Shown here in pieces: positions 34,727-42,786 of a DNA stretch of 64,000 nt. A program made the position numbers and the translations under genes. Origin of the DNA: Alistipes sp. (GTDB lineage: Bacteria > Bacteroidota > Bacteroidia > Bacteroidales > Rikenellaceae); assembly GCA_017621455.1 (NCBI GenBank), contig JAGATC010000003.1, positions 62,001-126,000 of the forward strand, read 5' to 3'. The notes below the pieces were generated by a model. It saw nothing but the letters and a program-made list of their open reading frames with translations. It had not been told where the DNA came from and searched no databases. Every line of letters starts with the position of its first letter. Within the stretch, counting starts at the first letter, position 1.

Positions 34727-35827
34727 ATGGCAGATAAAATATTGAAAGAGCTTAATGGACTACCTATATTTAGGATGTCGCTTGGCTCGAAGGAGTTGTT
34801 TCACAGTAACTTCTTGGAGTATCTTTGGAGTGTTGATAGCGATAGATTAAAGAATATGATAAATAAGTTGTTGGGTAAGAATGTACTCAATAACGACAGT
34901 TATATATTGAGCCGCGAAAAAGAGAACTTCGATTTGTGTATATATCACAAAGACTCCAAAGGAAAAACCATCTACGATGTCATAATCGAAAATAAAGTGA
35001 AGAGCATACCATCTAAGCAGCAATTAGACGACTATGTAGATAAGGTGATGCATGGTACTCCTTGCTACTTGCTCCTCTCACTTATCGAAAACTTCTGTGA
35101 CCGTCAAGAGGTTGAAGATGAAGAGGTATGGAAGATTGTAAACTATGATACGCTACATAAGGTTATAAGAGAACACTATCAAGGCATAGGAGGTAAAGAT
35201 CAAACATATATCGATGATTATTGCTCTTTTATCTCCAGTATGCATGACTTGCAGAAGCAGATCGTATCTGGCAACTTCGAGGGTGAAGAGCTATGGTCAG
35301 ATTATGGCCTATACAAAAAGTATCGTCTCCACGACCTATATATCAAGTTGCGAGGATTGAAGTTTATAGAATTACTCAAGAATAGATTAGCAGCTGAGGG
35401 GTTATCGGCGACGGTAGTATCAGTTGGAGGATTCAGGTTTCGAGAACTATGGGGGCATACTGTGCCTGAGAATAGGGTAGATGTATATCTGAATTGGAAT
35501 GTTTTTAATGCTGTAGGACAGATAGCTGCATATGTGTACAATGGTGAGAACGAAATATATGAGATAGTCATACAGGGCTATCAGTATAGGCATGGTATAA
35601 ACTACTATGACGAGCAACGACCAAATATCACATTGGATGAAATTTGGGAAGAGGTTAAGGAAAAAAACTTTATATCTTGCATTAAACACGATGGCAATAA
35701 GAACAAGAATCACTGTCAATATAACCCCGACTATGTTTATGTATACAATAAAATCACCTCTCAGATGACTGTTGAACATCTACTGCAAAGAATGGTTGAC
35801 GATATAGGAGAACTGTGTAACCACTGA
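34727..35827 (+). CDS. PD-(D/E)XK nuclease-superfamily protein (PDDEXK_4-like)
   Basis: A 366-residue protein. The N-terminus FRMSLGSKELFHSNFLEYLW is typical of the PF14281-like family; the nuclease core shows Asp in NFDLCIYH, then IYDVIIENKVKS with the E-x-K pair and the downstream QLDDYVDKV helix. These proteins are presumed DNA nucleases, often in defence or phage settings. The gene is visibly AT-richer than its neighbours, uses many ATA, AAA and TTA codons, stands alone between terminators, and so may be a recent arrival. No methylase or helicase partner is adjacent. Function is inferred from the fold only. Confidence 0.75.
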   Translation: MADKILKELNGLPIFRMSLGSKELFHSNFLEYLWSVDSDRLKNMINKLLGKNVLNNDSYILSREKENFDLCIYHKDSKGKTIYDVIIENKVKSIPSKQQLDDYVDKVMHGTPCYLLLSLIENFCDRQEVEDEEVWKIVNYDTLHKVIREHYQGIGGKDQTYIDDYCSFISSMHDLQKQIVSGNFEGEELWSDYGLYKKYRLHDLYIKLRGLKFIELLKNRLAAEGLSATVVSVGGFRFRELWGHTVPENRVDVYLNWNVFNAVGQIAAYVYNGENEIYEIVIQGYQYRHGINYYDEQRPNITLDEIWEEVKEKNFISCIKHDGNKNKNHCQYNPDYVYVYNKITSQMTVEHLLQRMVDDIGELCNH

Positions 35828-35835
35828 AACTAAAT

Positions 35836-35866
35836 ATGGCTGTCCCGCCGAGGACAGCCATTATTC
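35836..35866 (+). terminator. Terminator between convergent genes
   Basis: ATGGCTGTCC (35836-35845) and GGACAGCCAT (35852-35861) form a perfect 10-bp stem with loop CGCCGA, followed by TATT. It can serve the nuclease gene and, on the other strand, the lipoprotein operon. Confidence 0.65.
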
Positions 35867-35889
35867 GTATTATGGTTATTTAGAGTGCT

Positions 35890-36360
35890 TTAGTCAATCA
35901 CTGGAGAGGTTGGCTGAAGCCTGATTACGATGTCGTAGATAGGCTCCTTGCCGTCGAAACCGGTCAATGAACTATCGCGGCTACCAAACGTATTGAGGTA
36001 GACAACCACCTCCTTGTTATCCTCCTTCACCTTGTCGGCCTTGATGTTGATGTAGCTAAAGAAGGTGCCATCCTCGGTCTCCTCCATCTGCACGGTATGT
36101 GGTGCAGTCTTGAAGTACTCCTTCCAGTCAGGCGTTGAACGCTCCTCATCGACATGGAAGCTAAATAGATTACGTGCCAAGTCGGTTTCAGGCTCTTCGA
36201 TGTAGTATACCTCGAGGCGGAAGCTGTCTGTCTCCGAGGCGTTGACAACAATCTCACTCTGCTTAAATGCGTAGGTGCTGCTACCTGTGTAGATCTCTGC
36301 ATCATTGTTGTCGCAGGCAACAAACGCCAATGCCATAAGGCACAAAATAAGGTTTCTCAT
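35890..36360 (-). CDS. Lipoprotein of unknown function
   Basis: A 156-residue predicted lipoprotein: MRNLILCLMALAFVAC gives an SPII signal with Cys16, followed by the acidic DNNDAE that favours outer-membrane export in this phylum. The mature part alternates short beta strands (SEIVVNASETDSFRLEVYYI; KEVVVYLNTFG; YDIVIRLQP), suggesting one beta-sandwich domain. It might belong with the DUF4843-type lipoproteins, but I cannot confirm that. It is the last gene of a three-gene run with another lipoprotein and an outer-membrane barrel, 12 bases from the former. Confidence 0.6.
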   Translation of the reverse strand: MRNLILCLMALAFVACDNNDAEIYTGSSTYAFKQSEIVVNASETDSFRLEVYYIEEPETDLARNLFSFHVDEERSTPDWKEYFKTAPHTVQMEETEDGTFFSYINIKADKVKEDNKEVVVYLNTFGSRDSSLTGFDGKEPIYDIVIRLQPTSPVID

Positions 36361-36372
36361 AGACTTTAAGTA

Positions 36373-37194
36373 TTAATTGATTAGCTTTGTGACGTCCACA
36401 TTTAGATTGATGGTGTATACCTTGTCAAACTTGTCAACAAGCAAGGCCTTTGTCCACTTCTCTGGGGTTTCGGCGTCGGTGGTTACAACATTGATGTTTA
36501 GAGCATATTCCGTCTCCGAGGTCTGCTGAAGACTCTCTACGTATGTGTCGTATATGCCACGCGCCGTGTAGCCATAAGCTATAATCATCGTGTACTTAGT
36601 AAAGTCGACAGTGGGGTAGCCCTCGCCAGCCTCCGATGCGATGTATCTCTTAAGCTCCTCATCGCTATTGACGATGATAACGCTGTTGTTGCCATCAGGG
36701 AGCTGCCACTCGCACTCTGTGCCCCATAACGAATACTCCATATATGGAACATCCGTAGGCTCTTCGGTAGTGCTGTCTGGGTGCTTGGTGACAACCACTG
36801 AGGTTTTACAAAGGAGCTCGCCACGATCTGCGTCGACAACCTCAATCACGAAGTTGTTGTATGGCTCATCGAGGTACGCTCGCTCGGGTGCAAACGTAAA
36901 CTCGAAGGGCATCTTCAAGCCCGCTACAGTTGTGTTGTAGCTCTTGAATAGGATGAAATTGTTGTGTAGCACTCTAATCTCACATTCTCCACGGAATCCG
37001 CCCACATAGCCTCTGCATAGATACGTATGCTTGGTGAATGGCTCGTTATTCGCGCTGGTGTTGTTAGTGATGACAGTCTCGTCGATGCACTCTATGGTTA
37101 CGTTCGATAGCATCGCCTCTTTGCCATTTACACCAATCTCCAACTCACACGCGACAAATGCTAACGCGACCAGACCGTATAGTAGTCGTTTCAT
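36373..37194 (-). CDS. Lipoprotein of unknown function
   Basis: A 273-residue predicted lipoprotein with SPII signal MKRLLYGLVALAFVAC, sharing the ALAFVAC lipobox with its downstream neighbour. A first domain to about residue 135 looks like a beta sandwich (NFILFKSYNTTVAGL, YNNFVIEVVD), and a second half contains SLWGTECEWQLPDGNN and a run of short strands ending ITYINLNVDV-like. No family recognised. Middle gene of the operon behind the outer-membrane barrel gene. Likely outer-membrane anchored. Confidence 0.6.
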   Translation of the reverse strand: MKRLLYGLVALAFVACELEIGVNGKEAMLSNVTIECIDETVITNNTSANNEPFTKHTYLCRGYVGGFRGECEIRVLHNNFILFKSYNTTVAGLKMPFEFTFAPERAYLDEPYNNFVIEVVDADRGELLCKTSVVVTKHPDSTTEEPTDVPYMEYSLWGTECEWQLPDGNNSVIIVNSDEELKRYIASEAGEGYPTVDFTKYTMIIAYGYTARGIYDTYVESLQQTSETEYALNINVVTTDAETPEKWTKALLVDKFDKVYTINLNVDVTKLIN

Positions 37195-37214
37195 GATTTT
37201 TTTGATGCTATTTA

Positions 37215-37763
37215 TTAGAAGTTTACGGCTATGCCCAACGACACGGTGTGCATCTTGATATTGGCCGTTGTCGTTATATTTGTGTCGAGCTCAGGGAAGC
37301 TGATGTCGACAGATGTTGGGAAGAGGTTGAAACCGTAGCGCATAAATAGCGATAGACGACCGATGTCAACACCAACAGCTGGCGCGAGGTAGAATCCTGT
37401 GTCGAGGGTGTCCGTAACGCTAAGACCTGTACGTAGCGATAGGAATGGCGATCTGCCGCTCTTCAGTGGCGAGTACTTCGTCTCAAGGAAGATGGGCACG
37501 TTCAAGGCGTAGTAGTAGCTGTTGATGTCCACATATACGCCTACACCGAGACCCATTGCCACGCCGTGTCCTAAGCGACCGCCGTGTACGGTAGTAAAGC
37601 CGATATTGCTACCGCCGCCACCGCCGCTGAGTAGAACGCCTCCTTCGGCCTCGACGTTACCCCAGTATCCCGTTTTGTGGTAGTTGTACTTTGTCTGCTG
37701 TGCCTCGGCATCGGTTGCAATAGCTACTAATGTAACCAATAGAATAAGAATAGTTTTCTTCAT
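37215..37763 (-). CDS. Small outer-membrane beta-barrel protein
   Basis: A 182-residue protein with signal peptide MKKTILILLVTLVAIATDAEAQ. The mature part alternates hydrophobic and polar residues with Gly-rich turns (EGGVLLSGGGGGSNIGF, HGVAMGLGVGVYVDIN, YYALNVPIFLETKY, FYLAPAVGVDIG, MHTVSLGIAVNF) and ends in Phe, as expected of an 8-strand OmpW/OmpX-like barrel. First gene of a three-gene operon with two lipoproteins. It is read from a promoter containing a G9 tract about 130 bases upstream, so it could be phase-variable. Confidence 0.7.
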   Translation of the reverse strand: MKKTILILLVTLVAIATDAEAQQTKYNYHKTGYWGNVEAEGGVLLSGGGGGSNIGFTTVHGGRLGHGVAMGLGVGVYVDINSYYYALNVPIFLETKYSPLKSGRSPFLSLRTGLSVTDTLDTGFYLAPAVGVDIGRLSLFMRYGFNLFPTSVDISFPELDTNITTTANIKMHTVSLGIAVNF

Positions 37764-37893
37764 AATTGGATATGTTTTATTGATAATTACACACTCTCTT
37801 TATATATAACGTCTGTAACTTAGTTTTGTTACACGCACGTGCTAAAAATATCGCTTTATTTATACGCTTAACGGACTCTTCCGTTTGCGCCTA

Positions 37894-37924
37894 CAAATTT
37901 ACCCCCCCCCTTGAATTTTCCAAA
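37894..37924 (-). promoter_or_regulatory. Promoter with G9 spacer tract, copy 1 (OMP operon)
   Basis: On the minus strand: TTTG (37921-37924), a 19-base spacer that ends in nine consecutive G (plus-strand C at 37902-37910), then TAAATTTG (37894-37901). Upstream is an A/T-rich block; downstream the leader has a small hairpin AACGGA-AGAG-TCCGTT. The surrounding about 200 bases are nearly identical to copy 2. Confidence 0.75.
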
Positions 37925-38003
37925 TATTTAGGCTAAAAAGTTTATTCTAACCCTTAAAATTTTAGCATATTGCATAAATATGAAGTGCTAATAATATTGC
38001 TTT

Positions 38004-38093
38004 TTATTCGTTGCCATCATCGTTTTCGACATACTTGCTTATACTCTGTACATCGACACGGCGACGACCAAAGTTCCATGATAGACCTATAAA
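38004..38093 (-). pseudogene. Remnant of an outer-membrane barrel gene, C-terminal 29 codons
   Basis: Between the OMP operon and the TPR regulator one minus-strand frame reads FIGLSWNFGRRRVD then VQSISKYVENDDGNE and a stop. GLSWNFGR is the pattern of the last beta strand of Bacteroidota outer-membrane barrels, followed by a polar tail. An in-frame TAA sits directly upstream and no start fits, so only the end of the gene is left. The rest of 38094-38280 is A/T-rich with no gene visible. Confidence 0.4.
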
Positions 38094-38280
38094 TTAGTAT
38101 TATAAAGTATCTCATCATATCATGTTTATTTGTTTGCGCTTAATGATTCTAAGCACAAAATTATCAGGAAAAAGTTTTACACAGCAAAAAAATACCTGCG
38201 ATTTTTAATGCGTAATTCACTGTAAATCAGCACGTGTTAAAAATATTTGTTTTGCAGTGTAACCCAAAAGTTTTACAAAC

Positions 38281-39930
38281 CTACTTTTCGAGCATATCTC
38301 TGAGGAAAATCGAAAGATTTGTATCACTCTCGGTCAAGCCGAGCTTGTGTCTGATGTCGGCACTATGGTGATAGTGGCGCGGCTGGCTTGTGTATGCTTT
38401 GATATCCTTACCCTTTAAGCCAATTGCATACAAACAGCAGATGTCTATCTCCTCGTCGGTCAAGCCTCGCTCCTTGAGTGTGGTGATAAACTCGGGATTG
38501 TTACCCTCGATAGTGAGGCGTGTCGACTCGATAAAGCTCTCTTTGTCGGCCAGCAATGATTCTAACTCCTCATAGGCCTTTTTGTTAGCAGATGTAGTGC
38601 CAGTAATCTGCGATATGATGACCTTATTTAGCACATCGAGTCGCGCCTTAATAACGCTTTTCGCCTCCTCCTTAATGCTTGAGTCCTCGACCATCTTTGT
38701 TAGTGCATCACGCTCGGCAACAGCATCTGCATACAACTGCTCATACCTCTGTTTCTCAACCTCTAACTCCCTGTTCTTTGCGCGGGTGATTTGCAGTCGT
38801 CGGCGGATAATCAGAATAACCAGTATTGAGCTAATCAAAGCTACGACACATGCCAATATTATAATAGTACGCCTATTCTTTGCCTCGGTCTCCTTAGCTT
38901 TTGCCATCTCCAAGTTATGACGCTCCTCGACAAATTTGGTGTCTTGTTGCATTATAGCCCAGGTGGTACTATCTGATACGACCATATACTCTTTCCATGC
39001 TCTTAGAGACTCTTCGTATCGTCCTAATCTCTCATAAATCTCAGATTTTAAGGCCTTGTACTTTATCTCCTCAGACGAATTTTTATAGTTTTTGTATTGT
39101 TCGATTGCTTGCAGAGCATCTTCATATTGACCTAATCTAATATACGCATTGGTCAGTGTAAGCCAATCTACGCTCTCTGCAGGAATAGTATTAAGGTACT
39201 CTTTTATGACATCTTTAATTTCAGCATCGGTGCCACAATCTTCGAGATATGTTATATAAGATGAGTAGAAACCACATAACAAAGGAAAACTCATAATCTC
39301 CCTTAGTTGCTTACACTCATCAATATATGGCAAAGCATTTTCAGGCTCATTTTTTAAGGTATATCCGTTAACTATAAGGATTAAGCAATGTACATAACTA
39401 TGATGCCTTTCAGCCTGTTTGAAGTATGATGCAGCCGTTTTATTTGTTTCAATAAAGCTGTCCCACTCATATAACGAATAATAGATTGAGCCTCGATTAA
39501 AATATATTCGAGCCTTTGTTAATATATCATCCGATTCTTCACCTTCAGAAATTGCTTTTACAAAAGACTCCATCGCCGCAGCATCATTGCCTGCATTCTG
39601 ATAGATACGACCTTGATAAAAGTAGGTGCGCAACTTATCCGTTGCCGAGCCATTATCTTCGTAATAATCAATAGCGGGCTGCAGAACCTCAAAGTCGGTC
39701 TTGTCGATATAGTTTTTATCAAGGGCCATAGAGAGTAACAAGGCATGTTTAGCTCGCTCCTCGTCGTTAGCCAACTCCTCATTGTCAATACCTTGCAGTA
39801 CCACTAATGCGCTATCGGGTCTCTCTTCAATATATGACTCCACCTGCGCGAGTGTATTCCAATGCTCGGAGTACTCGGTACACGAAGCAAGGGAGAGTAA
39901 TACGATTAGTATGATGATATATCGTTTCAT
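38281..39930 (-). CDS. Membrane-bound TPR sensor with LuxR-like HTH output
   Basis: A 549-residue protein. The start MKRYIIILIVLLSLASC is a lipoprotein-like signal, so the N-terminal TPR array (about residues 25-335: ALVVLQGID, TYFYQGRIYQNAGNDAAAMES, ARIYFNRGSIYYSLYEW, RLGQYEDALQAIEQYKNY and so on) is periplasmic. One TM segment (about 350-374, RRTIIILACVVALISSILVIL) is followed by a coiled coil and a C-terminal LuxR-like HTH (LTDEEIDICCLYAIGLKGKDIK, about 488-533). This is a one-protein transmembrane transcription regulator of a type common in Bacteroidales. An upstream ATG would add 15 residues; I prefer the one with the signal. It is driven by a G9-spacer promoter like that of the OMP operon. 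Confidence 0.8.
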   Translation of the reverse strand: MKRYIIILIVLLSLASCTEYSEHWNTLAQVESYIEERPDSALVVLQGIDNEELANDEERAKHALLLSMALDKNYIDKTDFEVLQPAIDYYEDNGSATDKLRTYFYQGRIYQNAGNDAAAMESFVKAISEGEESDDILTKARIYFNRGSIYYSLYEWDSFIETNKTAASYFKQAERHHSYVHCLILIVNGYTLKNEPENALPYIDECKQLREIMSFPLLCGFYSSYITYLEDCGTDAEIKDVIKEYLNTIPAESVDWLTLTNAYIRLGQYEDALQAIEQYKNYKNSSEEIKYKALKSEIYERLGRYEESLRAWKEYMVVSDSTTWAIMQQDTKFVEERHNLEMAKAKETEAKNRRTIIILACVVALISSILVILIIRRRLQITRAKNRELEVEKQRYEQLYADAVAERDALTKMVEDSSIKEEAKSVIKARLDVLNKVIISQITGTTSANKKAYEELESLLADKESFIESTRLTIEGNNPEFITTLKERGLTDEEIDICCLYAIGLKGKDIKAYTSQPRHYHHSADIRHKLGLTESDTNLSIFLRDMLEK

Positions 39931-40075
39931 TGAATTACCCCTTTCGTAATTGATATGTTTTGTTTGATTATACACACTCCTTATTTATAACGTTTATGGC
40001 TCGGTTTTGTTATACAGTGCACATTAAAAATATTGCTTTATTTATACGTTTAACGGACTCTTCCGTTTGCGACTA

Positions 40076-40106
40076 CAAATTTACCCCCCCCCATGAATTT
40101 TCCAAA
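40076..40106 (-). promoter_or_regulatory. Promoter with G9 spacer tract, copy 2 (TPR-HTH regulator)
   Basis: On the minus strand: TTTG (40103-40106), 19 bases including nine G (plus-strand C at 40084-40092), TAAATTTG (40076-40083). It lies about 145 bases before the regulator gene. The whole cassette of about 200 bases repeats copy 1, including the leader hairpin AACGGA-AGAG-TCCGTT. The rest of the 325-base gap holds no gene. Confidence 0.75.
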
Positions 40107-40255
40107 TATTTAGGCTAAAAAGTTTATTCTAACCCTTAAAATTTTAGCATATTGCATAATTATGTTGGGCGTTTTATATGCGTCGTGTAGGGGCATAGTT
40201 ACAGCAAGTACGGCGGCTAATGCCACCGTACTTGACCGAAAAAAAATACTAATGC

Positions 40256-41026
40256 TTATTGCTCGATGTTTAGTCCTGAGGTTATAACTTGCCCATCTCC
40301 CACGTGCGATATATTGAAGCTATCGGCTGTGCCCGAATACCTGAGGATGCCACTGCCAAATGTGGTAATGTCGAGCTGATGACACTTGACGTTAATGTCG
40401 GAGTTCTCAACACCCATGGTGTTATGTTCAACAAATGTGGCGGAGATATCGCCTACGATTGATAGCTGACCTGAGTTGGTGATGGCAAGCGAGGTTGTTG
40501 TGTAGTGCTCAACCATGGATAGCAGAGTGCCGAAGTTGGTTATATCAATCTTTACATCGGCAGTGATAGCCTTGCCCTTGATATACATAGTGCCTGCGTT
40601 GATAATTTCGAGGCTCTTAGCATATCTTTCGTTCTCGAAGTCTATAGTCATATCCGAGAAGTTGGCTACGTAGTTGATGCAAGAAGAGGGTACTCGTACG
40701 TTGATACGTTGTAGCGACCCGAGTTGCAGCAGTTGTCTGCGTGTGACCTCCTCGTCGCGCTCGCTGATAGATAGCATCTCGCGATTTATCTCGAACTTGA
40801 TATATGGCTCGACCGTCTCGGGATACTCTATGGTGATGGTGTCGCTACTCTCCGCAGTGATGGTGAGTGCTACGGGAAGTGTTGAGTGTATCTGCTCGAG
40901 CTGCATATGCTCAATGGTTGTGGTCTTATATGATGTGTCGCACGAGTTGATTGCGGTAATCTGCTGAGCATTAATGCTCACGCATAGCGACATGAGTGCT
41001 TCGAATATAAATATGCTCTTTTTCAT
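40256..41026 (-). CDS. Secreted GIN/DUF2807-type protein (adhesin-like head domain)
   Basis: A 256-residue exported protein. MKKSIFIFEALMSLCVSINAQ is a signal peptide. The N-terminal strand region QLEQIHSTLPVALTITAESSDTITIEYP is followed by a repeated beta-helix pattern (KSLEIINAGTMYIKGKA; IDITNFGTLLSMVE; SLAITNSGQLSIVGD), and the GIN-like end FGSGILRYSGTADSFNISHVGDGQV. These resemble solenoid coils with one NxG or SxG turn per coil. The role is unknown; surface adhesion or cell-envelope binding is suggested by the family name only. Last gene of the ECF-sigma operon, 2 bases from its paralogue. Confidence 0.7.
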   Translation of the reverse strand: MKKSIFIFEALMSLCVSINAQQITAINSCDTSYKTTTIEHMQLEQIHSTLPVALTITAESSDTITIEYPETVEPYIKFEINREMLSISERDEEVTRRQLLQLGSLQRINVRVPSSCINYVANFSDMTIDFENERYAKSLEIINAGTMYIKGKAITADVKIDITNFGTLLSMVEHYTTTSLAITNSGQLSIVGDISATFVEHNTMGVENSDINVKCHQLDITTFGSGILRYSGTADSFNISHVGDGQVITSGLNIEQ

Positions 41027-41028
41027 TG

Positions 41029-41808
41029 TTACTTCTGTATTAGCTCCGATGTGCGGATGGTTGTCTTACCCAGTGAGTTGATGGTGATGTTGCCGGCAGT
41101 ACCCTTATAGCTGATGATGCCCTCGCCCTTGGCGAACACCTCAAGTGATTCGCAGTCGACGGTGAGTCGGGTGCTATCGATGCCAAGGCTCGAGTGCTTG
41201 ATATGCTTTGCGGTGGTGGTGCCGTCGATGTAGAGGTAGCCGTTGTTAAACAGCTGTAGATTGTCGGTATTCCACTCCTCCACCTCGCAGGTCATTGTGC
41301 CCGTAGTGTGTATCTTGATAGACTCCTTGGCTGTGATGCTCTTGGCAATTATAGAGAGCGAGTAGCCAGAGTTGGCAAGCATTAACTCGTCGGCAAATCG
41401 GTCGCTCTCAACGAATACTTCGGTATCTTGTGTGCTTAGTATGTAGCACAGCTTCGAAGATGACACGGTGAGGTAGATGGGTGTATCGGCACTGAGTATC
41501 GTCTTTTTAGGGGCTTTCTGAAAACCGTCGCGGCCAATGCTTAGCTTCGTGCCATCGTTGATGCCGTAACGTATGTATCGGTGCTCATCCATAGGGTAGC
41601 TAATCTCGATGTGACCCTCCTCGCCATCGACTAAGCGTAGCTCAACGGGGAGGGAGCAGTTTATCTGAGTGAGCTCCTCGCACGTGAGTTCCTTGGTGAT
41701 GTAGTCAATCTCGCCTGCACCGACACTGCGCTTCTCGATGCGTGCCTGTGCGTTTGTTGTGGTTATTGCCGCCAGTAGCAATACGGCCATTATAATCATT
41801 CGTTTCAT
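41029..41808 (-). CDS. Secreted GIN/DUF2807-type protein, paralogue
   Basis: A 259-residue exported protein, a paralogue of its neighbour. Signal peptide MKRMIIMAVLLLAAITTTNAQ; then ELTQINCSLPVELRLVDGEEGHIEISYP, the same strand pattern as in the other two; solenoid-like coils (ELMLANSGYSLSIIAK; NLQLFNNGYLYIDGT) and the end FAKGEGIISYKGTAGNITINSLGKTTI. The two genes overlap functionally as a tandem pair and probably form a surface or periplasmic complex. The partner at the left edge of the window is a third member. Confidence 0.7.
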   Translation of the reverse strand: MKRMIIMAVLLLAAITTTNAQARIEKRSVGAGEIDYITKELTCEELTQINCSLPVELRLVDGEEGHIEISYPMDEHRYIRYGINDGTKLSIGRDGFQKAPKKTILSADTPIYLTVSSSKLCYILSTQDTEVFVESDRFADELMLANSGYSLSIIAKSITAKESIKIHTTGTMTCEVEEWNTDNLQLFNNGYLYIDGTTTAKHIKHSSLGIDSTRLTVDCESLEVFAKGEGIISYKGTAGNITINSLGKTTIRTSELIQK

Positions 41809-41829
41809 AATCTCGCTGCGGTTAAAAGT

Positions 41830-42228
41830 TTACTCATCCTCTCGGTAAATTGTCTGGACGTTTACTACGACCACGTCTCCAGTCACGGAGATGTTGTAGA
41901 TGCGCTTGGGATCGAGCCATATGGCTGTGGCAATGTAGATGTTACGCTTGTCGCTCTCCTCCGACACCTCAGCCGTCTGGATGTCTGTTTTAAAGGCCTC
42001 GACAAACTGCTTGGCGAGCTCTTTGTTGTCGCGTATGACCACCTCAGTGACGCGCTTTATAATCTCCCCAGTATCGGGGTCTCGCTTTACGGCCGTTCGC
42101 TTGGTACACATATAACCACTGCGTGAGCCTCCAATATCTCGATTGACGAGCGCATCGATATGCTCCTGGGCGCTACCCTCGGCAACGGATGCAATGGCAA
42201 ACATCGCTATAATTAATAATCGTTTCAT
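41830..42228 (-). CDS. Small exported protein, possibly DUF5024-like
   Basis: A 132-residue protein with signal peptide MKRLLIIAMFAIASVAEGSAQ. The mature part reads HIDALVNRDIGG then KRDPDTGEIIKRVTEVVIRDNKELAKQFVEAFKTD, and ends DVVVVNVQTIYREDE. Its place between the anti-sigma-like gene and the GIN genes fits envelope-stress operons of Bacteroidales, where a protein of this size (DUF5024 as I recall it) often sits. No catalytic residues are apparent. Confidence 0.5.
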   Translation of the reverse strand: MKRLLIIAMFAIASVAEGSAQEHIDALVNRDIGGSRSGYMCTKRTAVKRDPDTGEIIKRVTEVVIRDNKELAKQFVEAFKTDIQTAEVSEESDKRNIYIATAIWLDPKRIYNISVTGDVVVVNVQTIYREDE

Positions 42229-42291
42229 TGTTACTCGCTTTTAACTGTTTTTTTAGGTTCATATTTGGTTTTAGAGTACTCTCAAAGTCTG

Positions 42292-42786
42292 CTATATATC
42301 GGCCCAAGCAAGTAGCTCGTTGGCTCGCTGCTCCATTGCGTCAGCACGCGCTAATACAGCCTCAATATCCTTGTGGATGTAGTCAATATCGTCGTTGCGA
42401 ATGCCGTTCTCTACCACGTAGCTACCCTCGTAGATGTTAGTTGGTGTGTATGTCGGCTCGGCATCGGGCCATAGCACTATGCCCAGCACAATGGCCACGG
42501 CTGCTGCTACACTCCAACCACCAAGGCGTAGCGCCATAGAGCGTCGAAGGTGGTGCGGAGCTACTGGGGCTGGGCTCTGCTCCTCTACAACTGCAGCCTC
42601 GGGCATACCTGCCGCGTACCACGCAAACATCTCTTTAAGTTCGCTCCACTCCTCTGGCACGTCGTTCGTGGCAAACCAGTCGTATAGCTCGCGCTCCTCA
42701 CTGTTTGAGGTGCGACCCTCGAGAAACTTCTCAACAAGCTCCTCTATATGTTCGCAACCATGTGGGTTATGTTTCGCTCTATCCAT
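42292..42786 (-). CDS. Anti-sigma-factor-like membrane protein
   Basis: A 164-residue protein. A cytosolic N-terminus with HIEELVEKFLEGRTSNSEERELYDWFA and EWSELKEMFAWYAAG matches the small helical start of proteins that follow ECF sigma genes in this phylum, then one TM (LGGWSVAAAVAIVLGIVLW, about residues 88-106) and a periplasmic tail ending DIEAVLARADAMEQRANELLAW, a short coiled coil. The ATG overlaps the end of the sigma gene by 8 bases, so the two are translationally coupled. The inferred role is to hold the sigma factor until an envelope signal arrives. Confidence 0.75.
   Translation of the reverse strand: MDRAKHNPHGCEHIEELVEKFLEGRTSNSEERELYDWFATNDVPEEWSELKEMFAWYAAGMPEAAVVEEQSPAPVAPHHLRRSMALRLGGWSVAAAVAIVLGIVLWPDAEPTYTPTNIYEGSYVVENGIRNDDIDYIHKDIEAVLARADAMEQRANELLAWADI

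Noticed and set aside
40256..41808. Two tandem GIN genes as a recent duplication
   Set aside because: They share fold and motif order but little residue identity, so the duplication is old or the genes were acquired separately.
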